DNA of 64,000 nt from Hymenobacter daecheongensis DSM 21074 (GTDB lineage Bacteria; Bacteroidota; Bacteroidia; Cytophagales; Hymenobacteraceae): contig NZ_FQYN01000003.1 of the NCBI RefSeq assembly GCF_900141805.1, positions 186,001 through 250,000 on the forward strand, given 5' to 3'. Shown here piece by piece: positions 16,746 to 25,625 of the stretch. A model generated the notes under the pieces. It did no database searches, was not told the origin of the DNA, and saw only the letters and a program-made list of their open reading frames with translations. Every line of letters starts with the position of its first letter. Position 1 is the first letter of the stretch. Made by a program: the position numbers and the translations under genes.

Positions 16746-18188
16746 ATGCAGCCGCCACCTCTCCCCACTGTCGTTCCCACTTCTGCTGAAGCCCGCCTGA
16801 CGTACGTGTTGCGGCATTTTCGGCAGGCGTATGAGGCGGTGCCCCATGTCAGCATCGGCTACGCTGATACGCAGCCGCAGGTGGAAATCCGGATGGTGGA
16901 CCATGGGTTTTTCGCGGCCGATGCCCCCTATCCGGCCGAGCCGAGCTGGCGGGAATGGGCCGGCCGGCGGCTGCCGGTGTTCTTTGATGACCAGCCGGAA
17001 CGGCCGTTGCTGGAGCAGATGCCGGAAGGCCGCGCCCAGATCAATGCCGACTTGATTTCGGCGGCTTTTTACCTGCTCAGCGGCTGGCAGGAGTTTTATT
17101 CCGACGAGCGGGACCGGCACGGGCGCTTCCCCTACTCAGCCAGCGTGCAGCACCGCTACGGTTTTGTGGCGGTGCCGGTGGTTAATTACTATTTCGACAT
17201 CCTGAAAACGGCGGTGGAACACGCCACCGGCCAGCAACTGCAGCCGCGCCGCTGGGCCGGCGGCGCGCCGTTCGCCACCTTCATTACCCACGATATCGAC
17301 AACCTGCGCAGCGCTTGGAAACAGCCCGCTAAAGCGGCGCTACAGCGGCGCGACTTCATCGACTTTGGGCGGCAGCTGTGGCGGCATTTCACCCGGCCCG
17401 ATGCCTGGGATAACCTAGCGCTGGTGCGGGAAACGGTAGCGGCCTACGGGGCCAAAAGCACGTTTTTCTTCCTGCCGGAGCACCGCAAAGCGGCCAACGG
17501 CACGCCGAATGCCGACTACCGGATTCACCGTATCTGGCCAAAAATAGCCGAAGCCATTCAGGAAGCTGAAGTAGGATTGCACGCTGGCCTGGGTGCTGCT
17601 TCACACGGAGGAAAGTTGAAAGAAGACTGGCTCAACATCCCTGTGTCGTGCAGCGGCATCCGGTTTCATTACCTGAGCTGGGAGCCGCGCATCACGCCTA
17701 CTCTTCTCAGCATGAACGGCTTTACGCATGATTCTACCCTGGGCTTTGCCGAACACTTTGGCTTTCGCAATTCCTACTGCTTGCCGTTCTATCCCTTCAA
17801 TTTTGCCGCTGATTCCTTCACCGTTAACCCACCGACTATACAGCTCTATTCACTTAAACCAGATGCTCCGGTATTCCACACACTGGGACCTAACAATTCC
17901 ATTCAAACCTCGAAATTCCTCGAAATCCCGCTCAACGTGATGGATGCCACGTTGCACCACCCCAACTATCTGAGGCTAGCCCCCGATGAAATACTGCCGG
18001 CCCTCACGCCTATGTTCCAGGAAATCGAGCGGTTCGGGGGCGTGTGCACCATGCTCTGGCACAACGACCACTTCGACCCCGCCAACACGACCACCGGCCC
18101 GCGCCAGTTCGCCGAGCTGATGCGCTACCTTTGCAGCCGCAAAACGGCCTTCGTCAACGGCCAAGACATTTGTGAGATAATGAAATAG
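16746..18188 (+). CDS. Polysaccharide deacetylase-like protein
   Basis: A 480-residue protein with a family-specific N-terminal part of about 170 residues (AAFYLLSGWQEFYSDERDRH), then a NodB-like TIM barrel that starts at the metal-binding FITHDIDN near 178. TFFFLPEH, VGLHAG and a C-terminal TMLWHNDHFDP are consistent with the usual Asp-His-His site. Such proteins remove acetyl groups from cell-surface or precursor sugars. It follows the GT-B gene by 70 bases and precedes the flippase, so it may tailor the glycan. The start ATG at 16746 lies four bases after a TTACTTTGC box; an in-frame ATG at 16653 inside the previous gene is less likely. Confidence 0.75.
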   Translation: MQPPPLPTVVPTSAEARLTYVLRHFRQAYEAVPHVSIGYADTQPQVEIRMVDHGFFAADAPYPAEPSWREWAGRRLPVFFDDQPERPLLEQMPEGRAQINADLISAAFYLLSGWQEFYSDERDRHGRFPYSASVQHRYGFVAVPVVNYYFDILKTAVEHATGQQLQPRRWAGGAPFATFITHDIDNLRSAWKQPAKAALQRRDFIDFGRQLWRHFTRPDAWDNLALVRETVAAYGAKSTFFFLPEHRKAANGTPNADYRIHRIWPKIAEAIQEAEVGLHAGLGAASHGGKLKEDWLNIPVSCSGIRFHYLSWEPRITPTLLSMNGFTHDSTLGFAEHFGFRNSYCLPFYPFNFAADSFTVNPPTIQLYSLKPDAPVFHTLGPNNSIQTSKFLEIPLNVMDATLHHPNYLRLAPDEILPALTPMFQEIERFGGVCTMLWHNDHFDPANTTTGPRQFAELMRYLCSRKTAFVNGQDICEIMK

Positions 18189-18292
18189 TGAGATGGTGAG
18201 TTGTCGTTTTATCAGCGCAGTTCTGCGCCAATAGCGCCAACCGAACATCAAACTCACCACCTCACAATTTCACCACTTCACCACTTCACCAC
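18186..18292. repeat. Palindromic element with GTGAGATGGTGAG-type arms
   Basis: The left part (AGTGAGATGGTGAGTT) and the right part (AACTCACCACCTCAC) are inverted copies. The right part runs on into three tandem CACTTCAC units that end at the TTG start codon of the flippase. Confidence 0.75.
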
Positions 18293-19780
18293 TTGGGTAT
18301 AGTTCAGCGGCAAGGGCTGCGCAACACGGTTATTTCCTACCTCGGGCTGGCGCTGGGCTTCGTCAATACGGCCTTCGTGCTGCCGCGTCTGCTGGCCCCC
18401 GAGCAATTGGGGCTGACGACGCTGCTGGTGTCCATTGCCACGGTGTATGCCCAGTTTGCGGCCTTTGGGTTTGCCAGCGTGGGCATCCGGTTTTTCCCTT
18501 ATTTCCGCCAGCGCGAAACCGGCCACCAGGGCTTTTTGCCGCTGCTGCTGGCCCTGCCGCTGCTGGGGTTTTGCCTCGTCACGCTGTTCTACGGGCTGGG
18601 CCGGCCGTTGCTGCTGGCCCAATACGCTCCCAACGACGCGGCTTTGCTGCGGCCTTACTATTGGTGGGGCAGCGTGCTGGCGCTGTTCACGCTGCTGTAT
18701 TCTTTGCAGGATGCCTATCTAAAAGGGCTGTACCACACCGCCTTTTCGGGCTTTCTGCAGGACATAGTGCTGCGCCTACTCATCGTAGGGCTGGCGGTTT
18801 TGTATGGCAAGGGCTACCTCGATTTTCGCGAGTTCGTGCTGGGCTACGTGGGGCTGTATGGGATTATTCTGTTGCTGCTCACGGCCTACCTCAGCTACAT
18901 CGGCGAGTTGCACCTGCGGCCCACGCGGGCGGCGCTACGGGTGCGGCCGGTGGGCGAAATCGTGCGGTTTGGGGGCTTCGCGCTGCTTTCGAGCCTGTCG
19001 GGCAGCATCCTGGGCTTTATTGATTCCTGGATGGTGGGGGCGCAGCTGAGTCTGGCGGCGGCGGGCGTGTATGGCATTGCCTACAACATCAGCACGGCCC
19101 TCACCATTCCGGCCCGCTCGCTCAATAAGATTGCCTTTCCGCTGCTGGCCCAGTACTGGAAAGACCAGGATATGAGCAAGATGGCCGACTTCTACCGCCG
19201 CACCACTCGCCTCAATACCGTGCTGGGCTGCTACCTGGCCCTGGGCATCGGCCTGAATCTGGATTTTATCTACTCCCTCATCAAAAACCCGCTCTACGCC
19301 ACCGGCACCACCGCCGTGCTGCTGCTGCTGGCCGGCCGCCTCTTCGACGGCATCACGGGCGTAAACGGCCTCATCGTCGTCACCTCCCCGCGCTACCGCT
19401 TCGATTTGATTTTCAACCTGTCGCTGGCCGGCTTCACGGTGCTCATGAACTGGCTGCTGATTCCGCGCCTGGGCCTCACGGGCTCGGCCCTGGCTACGCT
19501 CATTGCCCTGGTCAGCATCAACGCGGCCCGCACCTGGTTTGTGTGGCGCAGCTACCGTTTGCAGCCCTTCGATGGGCGCATTCCGCTTATCCTGGGCATT
19601 GCCGCCGGGGCCGGCGGGGCGGCCTGGCTGGTGCCGTTCGTGCATTCGTTTCTGCTCACCATGCTGGTGCGCTCGGTGGTGCTCACGGTGGTGTATGCGG
19701 GCTTGCTGCTGCTCACCAACGCCGTGCCCGAGGCCAACGCATTGCTGCTGACGCTTCGAAAACGGCTGCTTTCCCGCTAA
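18293..19780 (+). CDS. Polysaccharide flippase, Wzx/MATE-like
   Basis: A 495-residue integral membrane protein with about 12-14 hydrophobic segments. The N-terminus NTVISYLGLALGFVNTAFVL and LLAPEQLGLTTLLVSIA are typical of the polysaccharide-biosynthesis (PST/Wzx) exporters that flip lipid-linked oligosaccharides across the inner membrane. SWMVGAQLSLAAAGVYGIAY near 250 repeats the family pattern in the second half. No ATG is available in the right place; TTG at 18293, embedded in the palindromic repeat before it, is the best start. It closes the glycan locus and is its likely export step. Confidence 0.85.
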   Translation: MGIVQRQGLRNTVISYLGLALGFVNTAFVLPRLLAPEQLGLTTLLVSIATVYAQFAAFGFASVGIRFFPYFRQRETGHQGFLPLLLALPLLGFCLVTLFYGLGRPLLLAQYAPNDAALLRPYYWWGSVLALFTLLYSLQDAYLKGLYHTAFSGFLQDIVLRLLIVGLAVLYGKGYLDFREFVLGYVGLYGIILLLLTAYLSYIGELHLRPTRAALRVRPVGEIVRFGGFALLSSLSGSILGFIDSWMVGAQLSLAAAGVYGIAYNISTALTIPARSLNKIAFPLLAQYWKDQDMSKMADFYRRTTRLNTVLGCYLALGIGLNLDFIYSLIKNPLYATGTTAVLLLLAGRLFDGITGVNGLIVVTSPRYRFDLIFNLSLAGFTVLMNWLLIPRLGLTGSALATLIALVSINAARTWFVWRSYRLQPFDGRIPLILGIAAGAGGAAWLVPFVHSFLLTMLVRSVVLTVVYAGLLLLTNAVPEANALLLTLRKRLLSR

Positions 19781-20033
19781 GAGAGTGCGGGCAGTTGTAG
19801 TAAGCGACTATGTATTATAAGTCAGCAGGTTTAAGCTACGGCCAGGGCCCGACATATCTACTTTACCACGGGTCAGTTTGTGAGGGCAGGTCACCCTTTT
19901 CTGAATTCAGTGCCAGCACTGATGTGTATTCCGCCGCGAAGAAATAGTTTCAGTGCATTGCGGGCCTTTGCTCTCACTATTGGCCTGCTGTGTCCTGTTT
20001 TCAGTTAGCGCTGAATCACTTTTTCTTTTCCCC

Positions 20034-22820
20034 ATGGCCTCTTCCACTCTGCCTGAGCGGCTCAACCTCTCGACCGATTTGATTAAAGCCGGGGCCCCCA
20101 ACCGGTCCGGTCGGGCCATCACCCCTACGTACCTCACTATCCACAACACGGCCAATGCCAGTCGCGGGGCGGACGCGCACATGCATGCCCAGTACCTGAA
20201 AGGCTCTGATGCCCAGCAGCGCCTCGTTTCCTGGCACTTTACCGTAGACGACAAGCGCTGTGTGCAGCACCTGCCCCTACACGAGCGGGGGATGCACGCC
20301 GGCACCGGCCTAGGCAATGCGAGTAGCATCGGCATCGAAATTTGTGAACACGCGGGCATCGACCAGGCCGCCGCCAACCAGCGCGCGGCCCTGCTCACGG
20401 CAGCCCTGCTGCGCCACCTGGACCTTGCTATAGCGCACGTTGTACCCCACCAGCATTGGTCGGGCAAAAGATGCCCGCACTTGCTGCTTGATTCAAAAGG
20501 GGGAATTAGCGGCTTTCTGAAACTGGTGAAAGCAGAGCTGGCAACGCTACCGGCCACGGCTACCTTGGCCCTGGCCACACACGATAACGGCAATTCCAAG
20601 GGCACCCCGGCGAAGCACAAGGCCCCCGCCAGGGCTGCCGCCCCCGCCCCCACCGATCAGCTCTTTGCCCTGGATGCCGAAGGGACCAGTCTGGACACGG
20701 TTCGCAGCACCGATTGTATCACCGTTTCCTTAGCGTCTAAGGGCAAGAAGACGGCTGGCAACAACTCCACCGCCGCGAACAGCAATTACCTGCTCGACGC
20801 GCGCCCGGATACGCTGGATTTCCGCGACATCTTATTTACCCCAACTCTGCGGGAAGTGCCGGCTGCTATGCCATTGAGCGACTACCAAAAGCTGGCTAAA
20901 CGCAACGGGGTGCCCGTACTCGACCAGGGCCGGGAAGGGGCCTGTACCGGCTTTGCGCTGGCCACGGTGGCCAACTTCCTGCTGGGCCAGCGCGCCCAGC
21001 CCTGCCAGCCAGTCTCGGCCCGGATGCTCTACGATATGGCCCGCCGCTACGACGAGTGGGAGGGTGAAGGCTACGAGGGCTCAAGCGCGCGCGGTGCCAT
21101 CAAAGGCTGGCACAAGCACGGGGTGTGCGCCGAGCAGGAATGGCCCAGCATTGGTAGTCCCAACGGGCACCGGCTGACGGGCGAATTGGCGCAAGCGGCC
21201 AGCCGCTGCCCGCTTGGGGCGTACTTTCGCGTCAACCATAAAGACCTGGTGTGTATGCATAACGCCCTGGCCGAAGTAGGCGTGCTCTATGCCACGGGCA
21301 TCGTGCACGACGGCTGGGAAAAGGTGGATGCCGCGGGCCGCATCGAAATGGGCATCAAGCGTCTCGGCGGCCACGCCTTCGCTATCGTCGGCTATGATGA
21401 GCAGGGTTTCTGGCTCCAGAACTCATGGGGCCCGAACTGGGGAAAACAGGGATTTGCGCACCTTACCTACGACGATTGGCTGGCCCACGGCACCGATGTG
21501 TGGGTCGTGCGCCTGGGCGTGCCGCTTCAGCTGCACACGGCCCAGGGCGTAGCCGCCGCCCGCTGGAACGGAGCCGTGAAGGCTAACGCCTACGGCTTTT
21601 CCGACCTGCGCCCCCACGTCATCAGTCTGGGCAATGATGGCGGGCTGCGCTCAACGGGCACCTTCGGCAACGACGAGGAGGAGGTGCGCCACCTGCTGCT
21701 AGAAGAATTTCCGGCCATTACAAAAAACTGGAAGCGTAAACGCCTGCTTATTTATGCCCACGGCGGCCTTGTGAGCGAAGACGAGGCCCTGCAGCGCGTG
21801 GCCGAGTATCGCGTTGAGCTTCTCAAGCACGAAGTCTACCCGCTGGCCATCATTTGGAAGAGCGACTTGTGGACCACGCTTACCAACCTGCTGCAGGACG
21901 CGCAGCGCCGCCGCCGGCCGGAAGGGTTCTTGGATGGCGCCCTAGACTTTGTCTTGGACCGGCTGGACGACTTTCTGGAACCGGTAGCCCGCAACGTAGG
22001 TGGGCGCTCCCTCTGGGAAGAGATGAAGGAGAACGGGCAACTCGCCACACTCAGCGGACAAGGAGGGTTGCGCCTCGTCCTTCACTACCTGATGGATTTG
22101 GTGCAGCAAGAAAAAGTGGAACTGCACTTGGTCAGCCATAGCGCAGGAGCCATTGTGCTGGCTCCTTTTGCCCAGCTGCTTACCACTCGGGGCAAAGTGC
22201 CTGAGGGGCCCATGGCCGGCCAGCAGGGCTTTGGCCAGCAGGTTGCCAGCTGCACGTTCTGGGCTCCGGCCATTACCACACACCTGTTTATGGAAACGTA
22301 CGCCCCCGCCATTGTGGCGGGTACCATTGGTCGGCCCTCAGTCTTTGCCTTGCACGATGCCGTGGAGCAGGACGACCACTGCGCCAACGTGTACCACAAG
22401 TCCTTGCTTTACCTGGTTTCCAATGCGTTTGAGACGGCCACTGTGCGCCAGCCCTTCCTGCACGACCGCGGCACGCCGCTATTGGGCATGGCCAAGTTCG
22501 TGCTGGCCGGCAGCAAGTTTGCCGATCAGCAGGTGGTCGATATGATTGCAGGCAAGCAGCTCGAACTAGTGCTGGCCCCTAACATCGATGCCCGCATCCC
22601 TACCCCGGAGCAGTCGGCCAGCCGCCACCACGGCGATTTTGACGACGACGAGCTAACAGTGAAGGCAACCCTTGCGCGCATTCTGGGGCCGGGCCCGGCC
22701 ATGCAGGAGTTGGAGCAGGAAACCGCGGCCCTTGCTATCTTCCGTAGCGGTGAAGGAAGGCTGCAGCAAGTACGGCAGGACTTGCCCGCCGGGGTTGGGC
22801 GGTCGAGAAGCACTCCTTAG
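20034..22820 (+). CDS. Triple hydrolase fusion: amidase_2, papain-like protease, alpha/beta-hydrolase
   Basis: A 928-residue protein with three enzyme-like domains. Residues 6-175 match phage/Bacillus XlyA- or CwlA-type N-acetylmuramoyl-L-alanine amidases (LTIHNTAN with His37, SWHFTVDD, SIGIEICEHAG, HQHWSGKRCPH), with the zinc ligands in place. After a Pro/Ala linker comes a C1 papain-like domain from about 270 to 510: Cys304 in QGREGACTGFALA, His447 in GGHAFAIVGYD, Asn463 in QNSWGPNWG. From about 570 there is an alpha/beta-hydrolase with AHGGLVSEDEA (His576) and nucleophile Ser703 in LVSHSAGA. An in-frame GTG at 19953 would add a possible signal peptide; the ATG is preferred because the amidase homology starts at once. 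It heads a gene group ending in a caspase-like protease. Target unknown. Confidence 0.8.
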   Translation: MASSTLPERLNLSTDLIKAGAPNRSGRAITPTYLTIHNTANASRGADAHMHAQYLKGSDAQQRLVSWHFTVDDKRCVQHLPLHERGMHAGTGLGNASSIGIEICEHAGIDQAAANQRAALLTAALLRHLDLAIAHVVPHQHWSGKRCPHLLLDSKGGISGFLKLVKAELATLPATATLALATHDNGNSKGTPAKHKAPARAAAPAPTDQLFALDAEGTSLDTVRSTDCITVSLASKGKKTAGNNSTAANSNYLLDARPDTLDFRDILFTPTLREVPAAMPLSDYQKLAKRNGVPVLDQGREGACTGFALATVANFLLGQRAQPCQPVSARMLYDMARRYDEWEGEGYEGSSARGAIKGWHKHGVCAEQEWPSIGSPNGHRLTGELAQAASRCPLGAYFRVNHKDLVCMHNALAEVGVLYATGIVHDGWEKVDAAGRIEMGIKRLGGHAFAIVGYDEQGFWLQNSWGPNWGKQGFAHLTYDDWLAHGTDVWVVRLGVPLQLHTAQGVAAARWNGAVKANAYGFSDLRPHVISLGNDGGLRSTGTFGNDEEEVRHLLLEEFPAITKNWKRKRLLIYAHGGLVSEDEALQRVAEYRVELLKHEVYPLAIIWKSDLWTTLTNLLQDAQRRRRPEGFLDGALDFVLDRLDDFLEPVARNVGGRSLWEEMKENGQLATLSGQGGLRLVLHYLMDLVQQEKVELHLVSHSAGAIVLAPFAQLLTTRGKVPEGPMAGQQGFGQQVASCTFWAPAITTHLFMETYAPAIVAGTIGRPSVFALHDAVEQDDHCANVYHKSLLYLVSNAFETATVRQPFLHDRGTPLLGMAKFVLAGSKFADQQVVDMIAGKQLELVLAPNIDARIPTPEQSASRHHGDFDDDELTVKATLARILGPGPAMQELEQETAALAIFRSGEGRLQQVRQDLPAGVGRSRSTP

Positions 22821-22932
22821 CAGCATGCTTGGGCGATAGCAGCCCTGCCACGCATTCAATCACTCTTCTACTATCCATCTGCCGCTAGGCGTGCAGCGCC
22901 TGTGAGCTGCGCTATTATGATTCCTTATTGCC

Positions 22933-23757
22933 ATGACAACAGAAGCAGCAGAGAATGAAATCAAGCTGACAGAGCTGGCCATCAAAAAGGCTGAATTAAA
23001 AGCCAAGGAAACTGAGCTAACGAAAGCCCATCGGTTTTCCATAACTACCTCCATTCCGCTGCTAATAGCATTGGTGGGCCTCGCCGCCAGTGCCATAACC
23101 GCTGTCGTTCAGAAATCAACCAGCATCGAGTTAGAGCGCAATCGGTTCAGGTCCAGCCTGCTGCTTAAAGCACTTGATGCCCAGGGCACTGAAAATATTT
23201 CGAAGACGCTGCTGTTTATGGTAGATACAAAAATCTTGGAGGACAAGGACGGTAGTATTCGTAGAGCCGCGAATAAGCCGGAAGAGTTGCCGACAGAGCG
23301 CGACACAACGGCGCGAATCAAATTCGGAACTCCTAAAACGCCGCGCGTTATCGATAAGATTGTCGTGAGCGACACCGGGATAGAGACGGATTATGCTCGG
23401 TTGCTCGCCGCAATGAAGCAGCCCGCTATCATGGCCTCATATCACTACCTCGTAGATATGGATGGACACGTGCATAGCATGGTGGCAGATTCTTTGATTG
23501 CCTATCATGCGGGCAAGTCCGAAGTGAATGCCCATTCCCTTGGCATTGGGGTTATGCACATTCCTGACAACTCTCAGGGGTACAGCAGGAACCAGATAGC
23601 TTCGTTGAAGCAATTAATACATCAACTAAGCACTAAATACCGCATCAAGCCCGCCAATGTTAATGGCAAAAACCATTACAATCCGTCTCGACGCTGTGAT
23701 TTCGACCTGATCCGGGCCGAAGTTCTCGCGTCAGGTGGCACGCCGCACCCACGCTAA
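22933..23757 (+). CDS. Membrane-anchored amidase_2-like protein lacking a zinc ligand
   Basis: A 274-residue protein. Residues 1-38 are a charged Lys/Glu helix, probably a cytoplasmic coiled coil, followed by one transmembrane segment (ITTSIPLLIALVGLAASAIT, about 38-57). The remainder from about 130 has the layout of an amidase_2/T7-lysozyme domain: ASYHYLVDMDGHVHSMVADS, AYHAGKSEVNAHSLGIGV, and the late NHYNPSRRCDFDL with His and Cys in ligand positions. The first zinc His, normally in a VIHHS-type strand, is replaced in KIVVSDTGIET, so the domain may bind rather than cut muropeptides. It lies 112 bases after the triple fusion, which also starts with an amidase domain. Base composition is more AT-rich than in the neighbours. 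Confidence 0.65.
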   Translation: MTTEAAENEIKLTELAIKKAELKAKETELTKAHRFSITTSIPLLIALVGLAASAITAVVQKSTSIELERNRFRSSLLLKALDAQGTENISKTLLFMVDTKILEDKDGSIRRAANKPEELPTERDTTARIKFGTPKTPRVIDKIVVSDTGIETDYARLLAAMKQPAIMASYHYLVDMDGHVHSMVADSLIAYHAGKSEVNAHSLGIGVMHIPDNSQGYSRNQIASLKQLIHQLSTKYRIKPANVNGKNHYNPSRRCDFDLIRAEVLASGGTPHPR

Positions 23758-23832
23758 CGCAGGCGCGTTGGCTGTTCGCGTCGTAGCTACTTTTCTGATT
23801 AGCATCTGGTCTTTTTGAACTCACTTGCCCTT

Positions 23833-24273
23833 ATGCTGCACCCAATTTTATTATGGGCGGGATTGATTCTCCACTCCCATGCGCTAAAGGCTGTCGCTCA
23901 AAAGCCAGCCCCAGGAGACCTCGCGCCCAAACTCGCGGGTACTTCTTTTTGGCAATGGACGTTGGTCGGGCAGCGTGAAACCCTGGGGCAGGCCTGCGAT
24001 TCAGGCCGGATATTCACTTTTCGCTGGTCTGCCAAAGCCTTCGAGCGGAAAGTACAGATCCGGTCCTGCGTGGATGGGGAATGGCGGGCCACTACGGCGG
24101 TATGGGCAACGCAAAAAGTTGGCGTTGAAACCCTGCTGCTGCTGAATGGCAAACCAGCCTACTACATTCGCTTTATGTTGCAAAATGGCACCGAAATCCT
24201 CCGCCTTACCGAACGAGGCAGCACCCCAACTTCCCCGACCCGCCACTATTATCTCCGCCAAACGGCCGGCTAA
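23833..24273 (+). CDS. Small secreted protein of unknown function
   Basis: A 146-residue protein not recognised as a known family. MLHPILLWAGLILHSHALKAVAQ is a signal peptide ending Ala-Gln, the usual form in this genome. The mature part has three aromatic beta-type stretches (FWQWTLVGQRETL, IFTFRWSAKAFERKVQIRSC, YYIRFMLQNGTEILRL) and two cysteines. An upstream in-frame TTG at 23815 is less likely than the ATG at 23833. The next gene starts inside this one, so the two are probably co-translated. Confidence 0.6.
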   Translation: MLHPILLWAGLILHSHALKAVAQKPAPGDLAPKLAGTSFWQWTLVGQRETLGQACDSGRIFTFRWSAKAFERKVQIRSCVDGEWRATTAVWATQKVGVETLLLLNGKPAYYIRFMLQNGTEILRLTERGSTPTSPTRHYYLRQTAG

Positions 24274-24736
24274 ATTCATACCTTCTCCACCCGGGCAGCC
24301 CCCGGTTAATCGAGTTGACACGTGGGTGAAAATAGCCGCGCCCCTGCTCACGGCGGCGGGTCTCATTTTTAGTGTGTGGCAGTACCAGCATCAGCAGGCC
24401 TACAACGATGCCCAAGAATTCAGGCGCAAAACCTGGGAAAAGCGGCTGGAGGCCTACACTGAACTCGGCAACTTAGCGGCCCAGCTCGTCACCGCCGCTG
24501 CCCAGCCGCAGCGGTTTGATTCTCTCGGCAGCCGCTTTGAACAAGTATACTGGGGAAAGCTCCCCCTCTTCGACGACCGAGGCGTGGAGCAGAAACTAAA
24601 AGCCTTCCATGACGAAGTACAAGATACCAGACACCGTGAAGGCGAACTCAATGCCCTTAAAGCGAAAGGATATGCTTTGATGAAAGAATGTCAAAAATCC
24701 TTACACCGCTCCTGGTATGAAGCCGCTGCTTATTAG
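24185..24736 (+). CDS. Single-pass membrane protein with coiled-coil region, unknown function
   Basis: About 183 residues. After a Pro-rich N-terminus comes one membrane segment (WVKIAAPLLTAAGLIFSVWQ, about 46-65), then a long charged helical region (EFRRKTWEKRLEAYTELGNL) reminiscent of membrane-anchored coiled-coil proteins that sit in bacterial defence or stress loci. It overlaps the previous gene by about 90 bases and the next by 20. The start is uncertain: ATGs at 24146 and 24185 are both possible, and a GTG after 24300 would remove the overlap. Confidence 0.5.
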   Translation: MAPKSSALPNEAAPQLPRPATIISAKRPAKFIPSPPGQPPVNRVDTWVKIAAPLLTAAGLIFSVWQYQHQQAYNDAQEFRRKTWEKRLEAYTELGNLAAQLVTAAAQPQRFDSLGSRFEQVYWGKLPLFDDRGVEQKLKAFHDEVQDTRHREGELNALKAKGYALMKECQKSLHRSWYEAAAY

Positions 24737-25625
24737 CCTGTTGCTCTTGGCGGCACCTTGTGCGCTGCGGGCACAGTCCACCTTCACCGTCTACTCGCTG
24801 TGCGTGGGGTCGGCCGATTATTTGCAGGATTTTACTCGCTTTGAGCGCGGCTTTGCCGGGTTTGCCTCCGTGCCGTCGGCGGCGGTAAGTGCGCGGGTTA
24901 TGCACCGGCAGCTACACGCTTATAATCCCGGGTACGGCGACACGCTAATTTCCCAGCCGGCCCAACTCATTTCGCGCCAACAGGTAATCGCCTCTGTAGC
25001 CAAGCTTATTCGGCGAGTCAAAGCGGAGAAAAAACCGAACCCGCTATTGGTGTTTTATTTTGCCGGCCACGGTTTGTCAGAGGGCCTGGGCTGGAATCTG
25101 TTTTTGGTGCCCGGTGATTTTCGCTATAAGATAGGCTCCGACTTACTCAAGCTCAGCGACCAGACTCTTTATGCCGGGGATGTGTACGATGCCTTTGCAG
25201 CCGCTGACCTGCCTTTTCTGTTACTGCTGGATTGTTGCTACGAAGGTAAAGGCCAAAATATTAACACGAACGAATACGCCTATCAACAGTCGCTCTTGCA
25301 AGTCGCTGAGTTAGCCAAAAACAGCATTGCCATTGTGCGCAAACTCAATGAGTTTGAGGAGCCCAACCCAGTATTTTTTTCTACCACGCCCGGCAAGCGC
25401 ATAGAAACCGTCCCGTTGCCCGGCTTGGCCCAGCGCAAGGTAGGTCCACTGTGTTGTCGGAGCCTGCTGGCATTCAGGAAACTCCGCACAACCGGGCGAG
25501 CGTTTAGTTTAGAGGCCTACCTCACGCTACTCCACCAAACTACGTTTGACATGGGTGGCAGTGCCCAGTCCGTAACGAATTGGGATCAGGGCGCTTGTAC
25601 GTTTACCCAAACACGACTCCGGTAA
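24717..25625 (+). CDS. Secreted caspase-family (C14) peptidase
   Basis: A 302-residue protein with the signal peptide MKPLLISLLLLAAPCALRAQ, so it acts outside the cytoplasm. The caspase fold is seen in CVGSADYLQDF near 30, the catalytic His in LVFYFAGHGLSEG (about 118) and the catalytic Cys in LLLLDCCYEGKG (about 167). A later stretch, NPVFFSTTPGKRIE, fits the second half of the domain. It overlaps the previous gene by 20 bases and ends the group that begins with the amidase/papain/hydrolase fusion. Bacterial caspase relatives cut proteins in response to specific triggers; the trigger and substrate here are unknown. Confidence 0.8.
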   Translation: MKPLLISLLLLAAPCALRAQSTFTVYSLCVGSADYLQDFTRFERGFAGFASVPSAAVSARVMHRQLHAYNPGYGDTLISQPAQLISRQQVIASVAKLIRRVKAEKKPNPLLVFYFAGHGLSEGLGWNLFLVPGDFRYKIGSDLLKLSDQTLYAGDVYDAFAAADLPFLLLLDCCYEGKGQNINTNEYAYQQSLLQVAELAKNSIAIVRKLNEFEEPNPVFFSTTPGKRIETVPLPGLAQRKVGPLCCRSLLAFRKLRTTGRAFSLEAYLTLLHQTTFDMGGSAQSVTNWDQGACTFTQTRLR

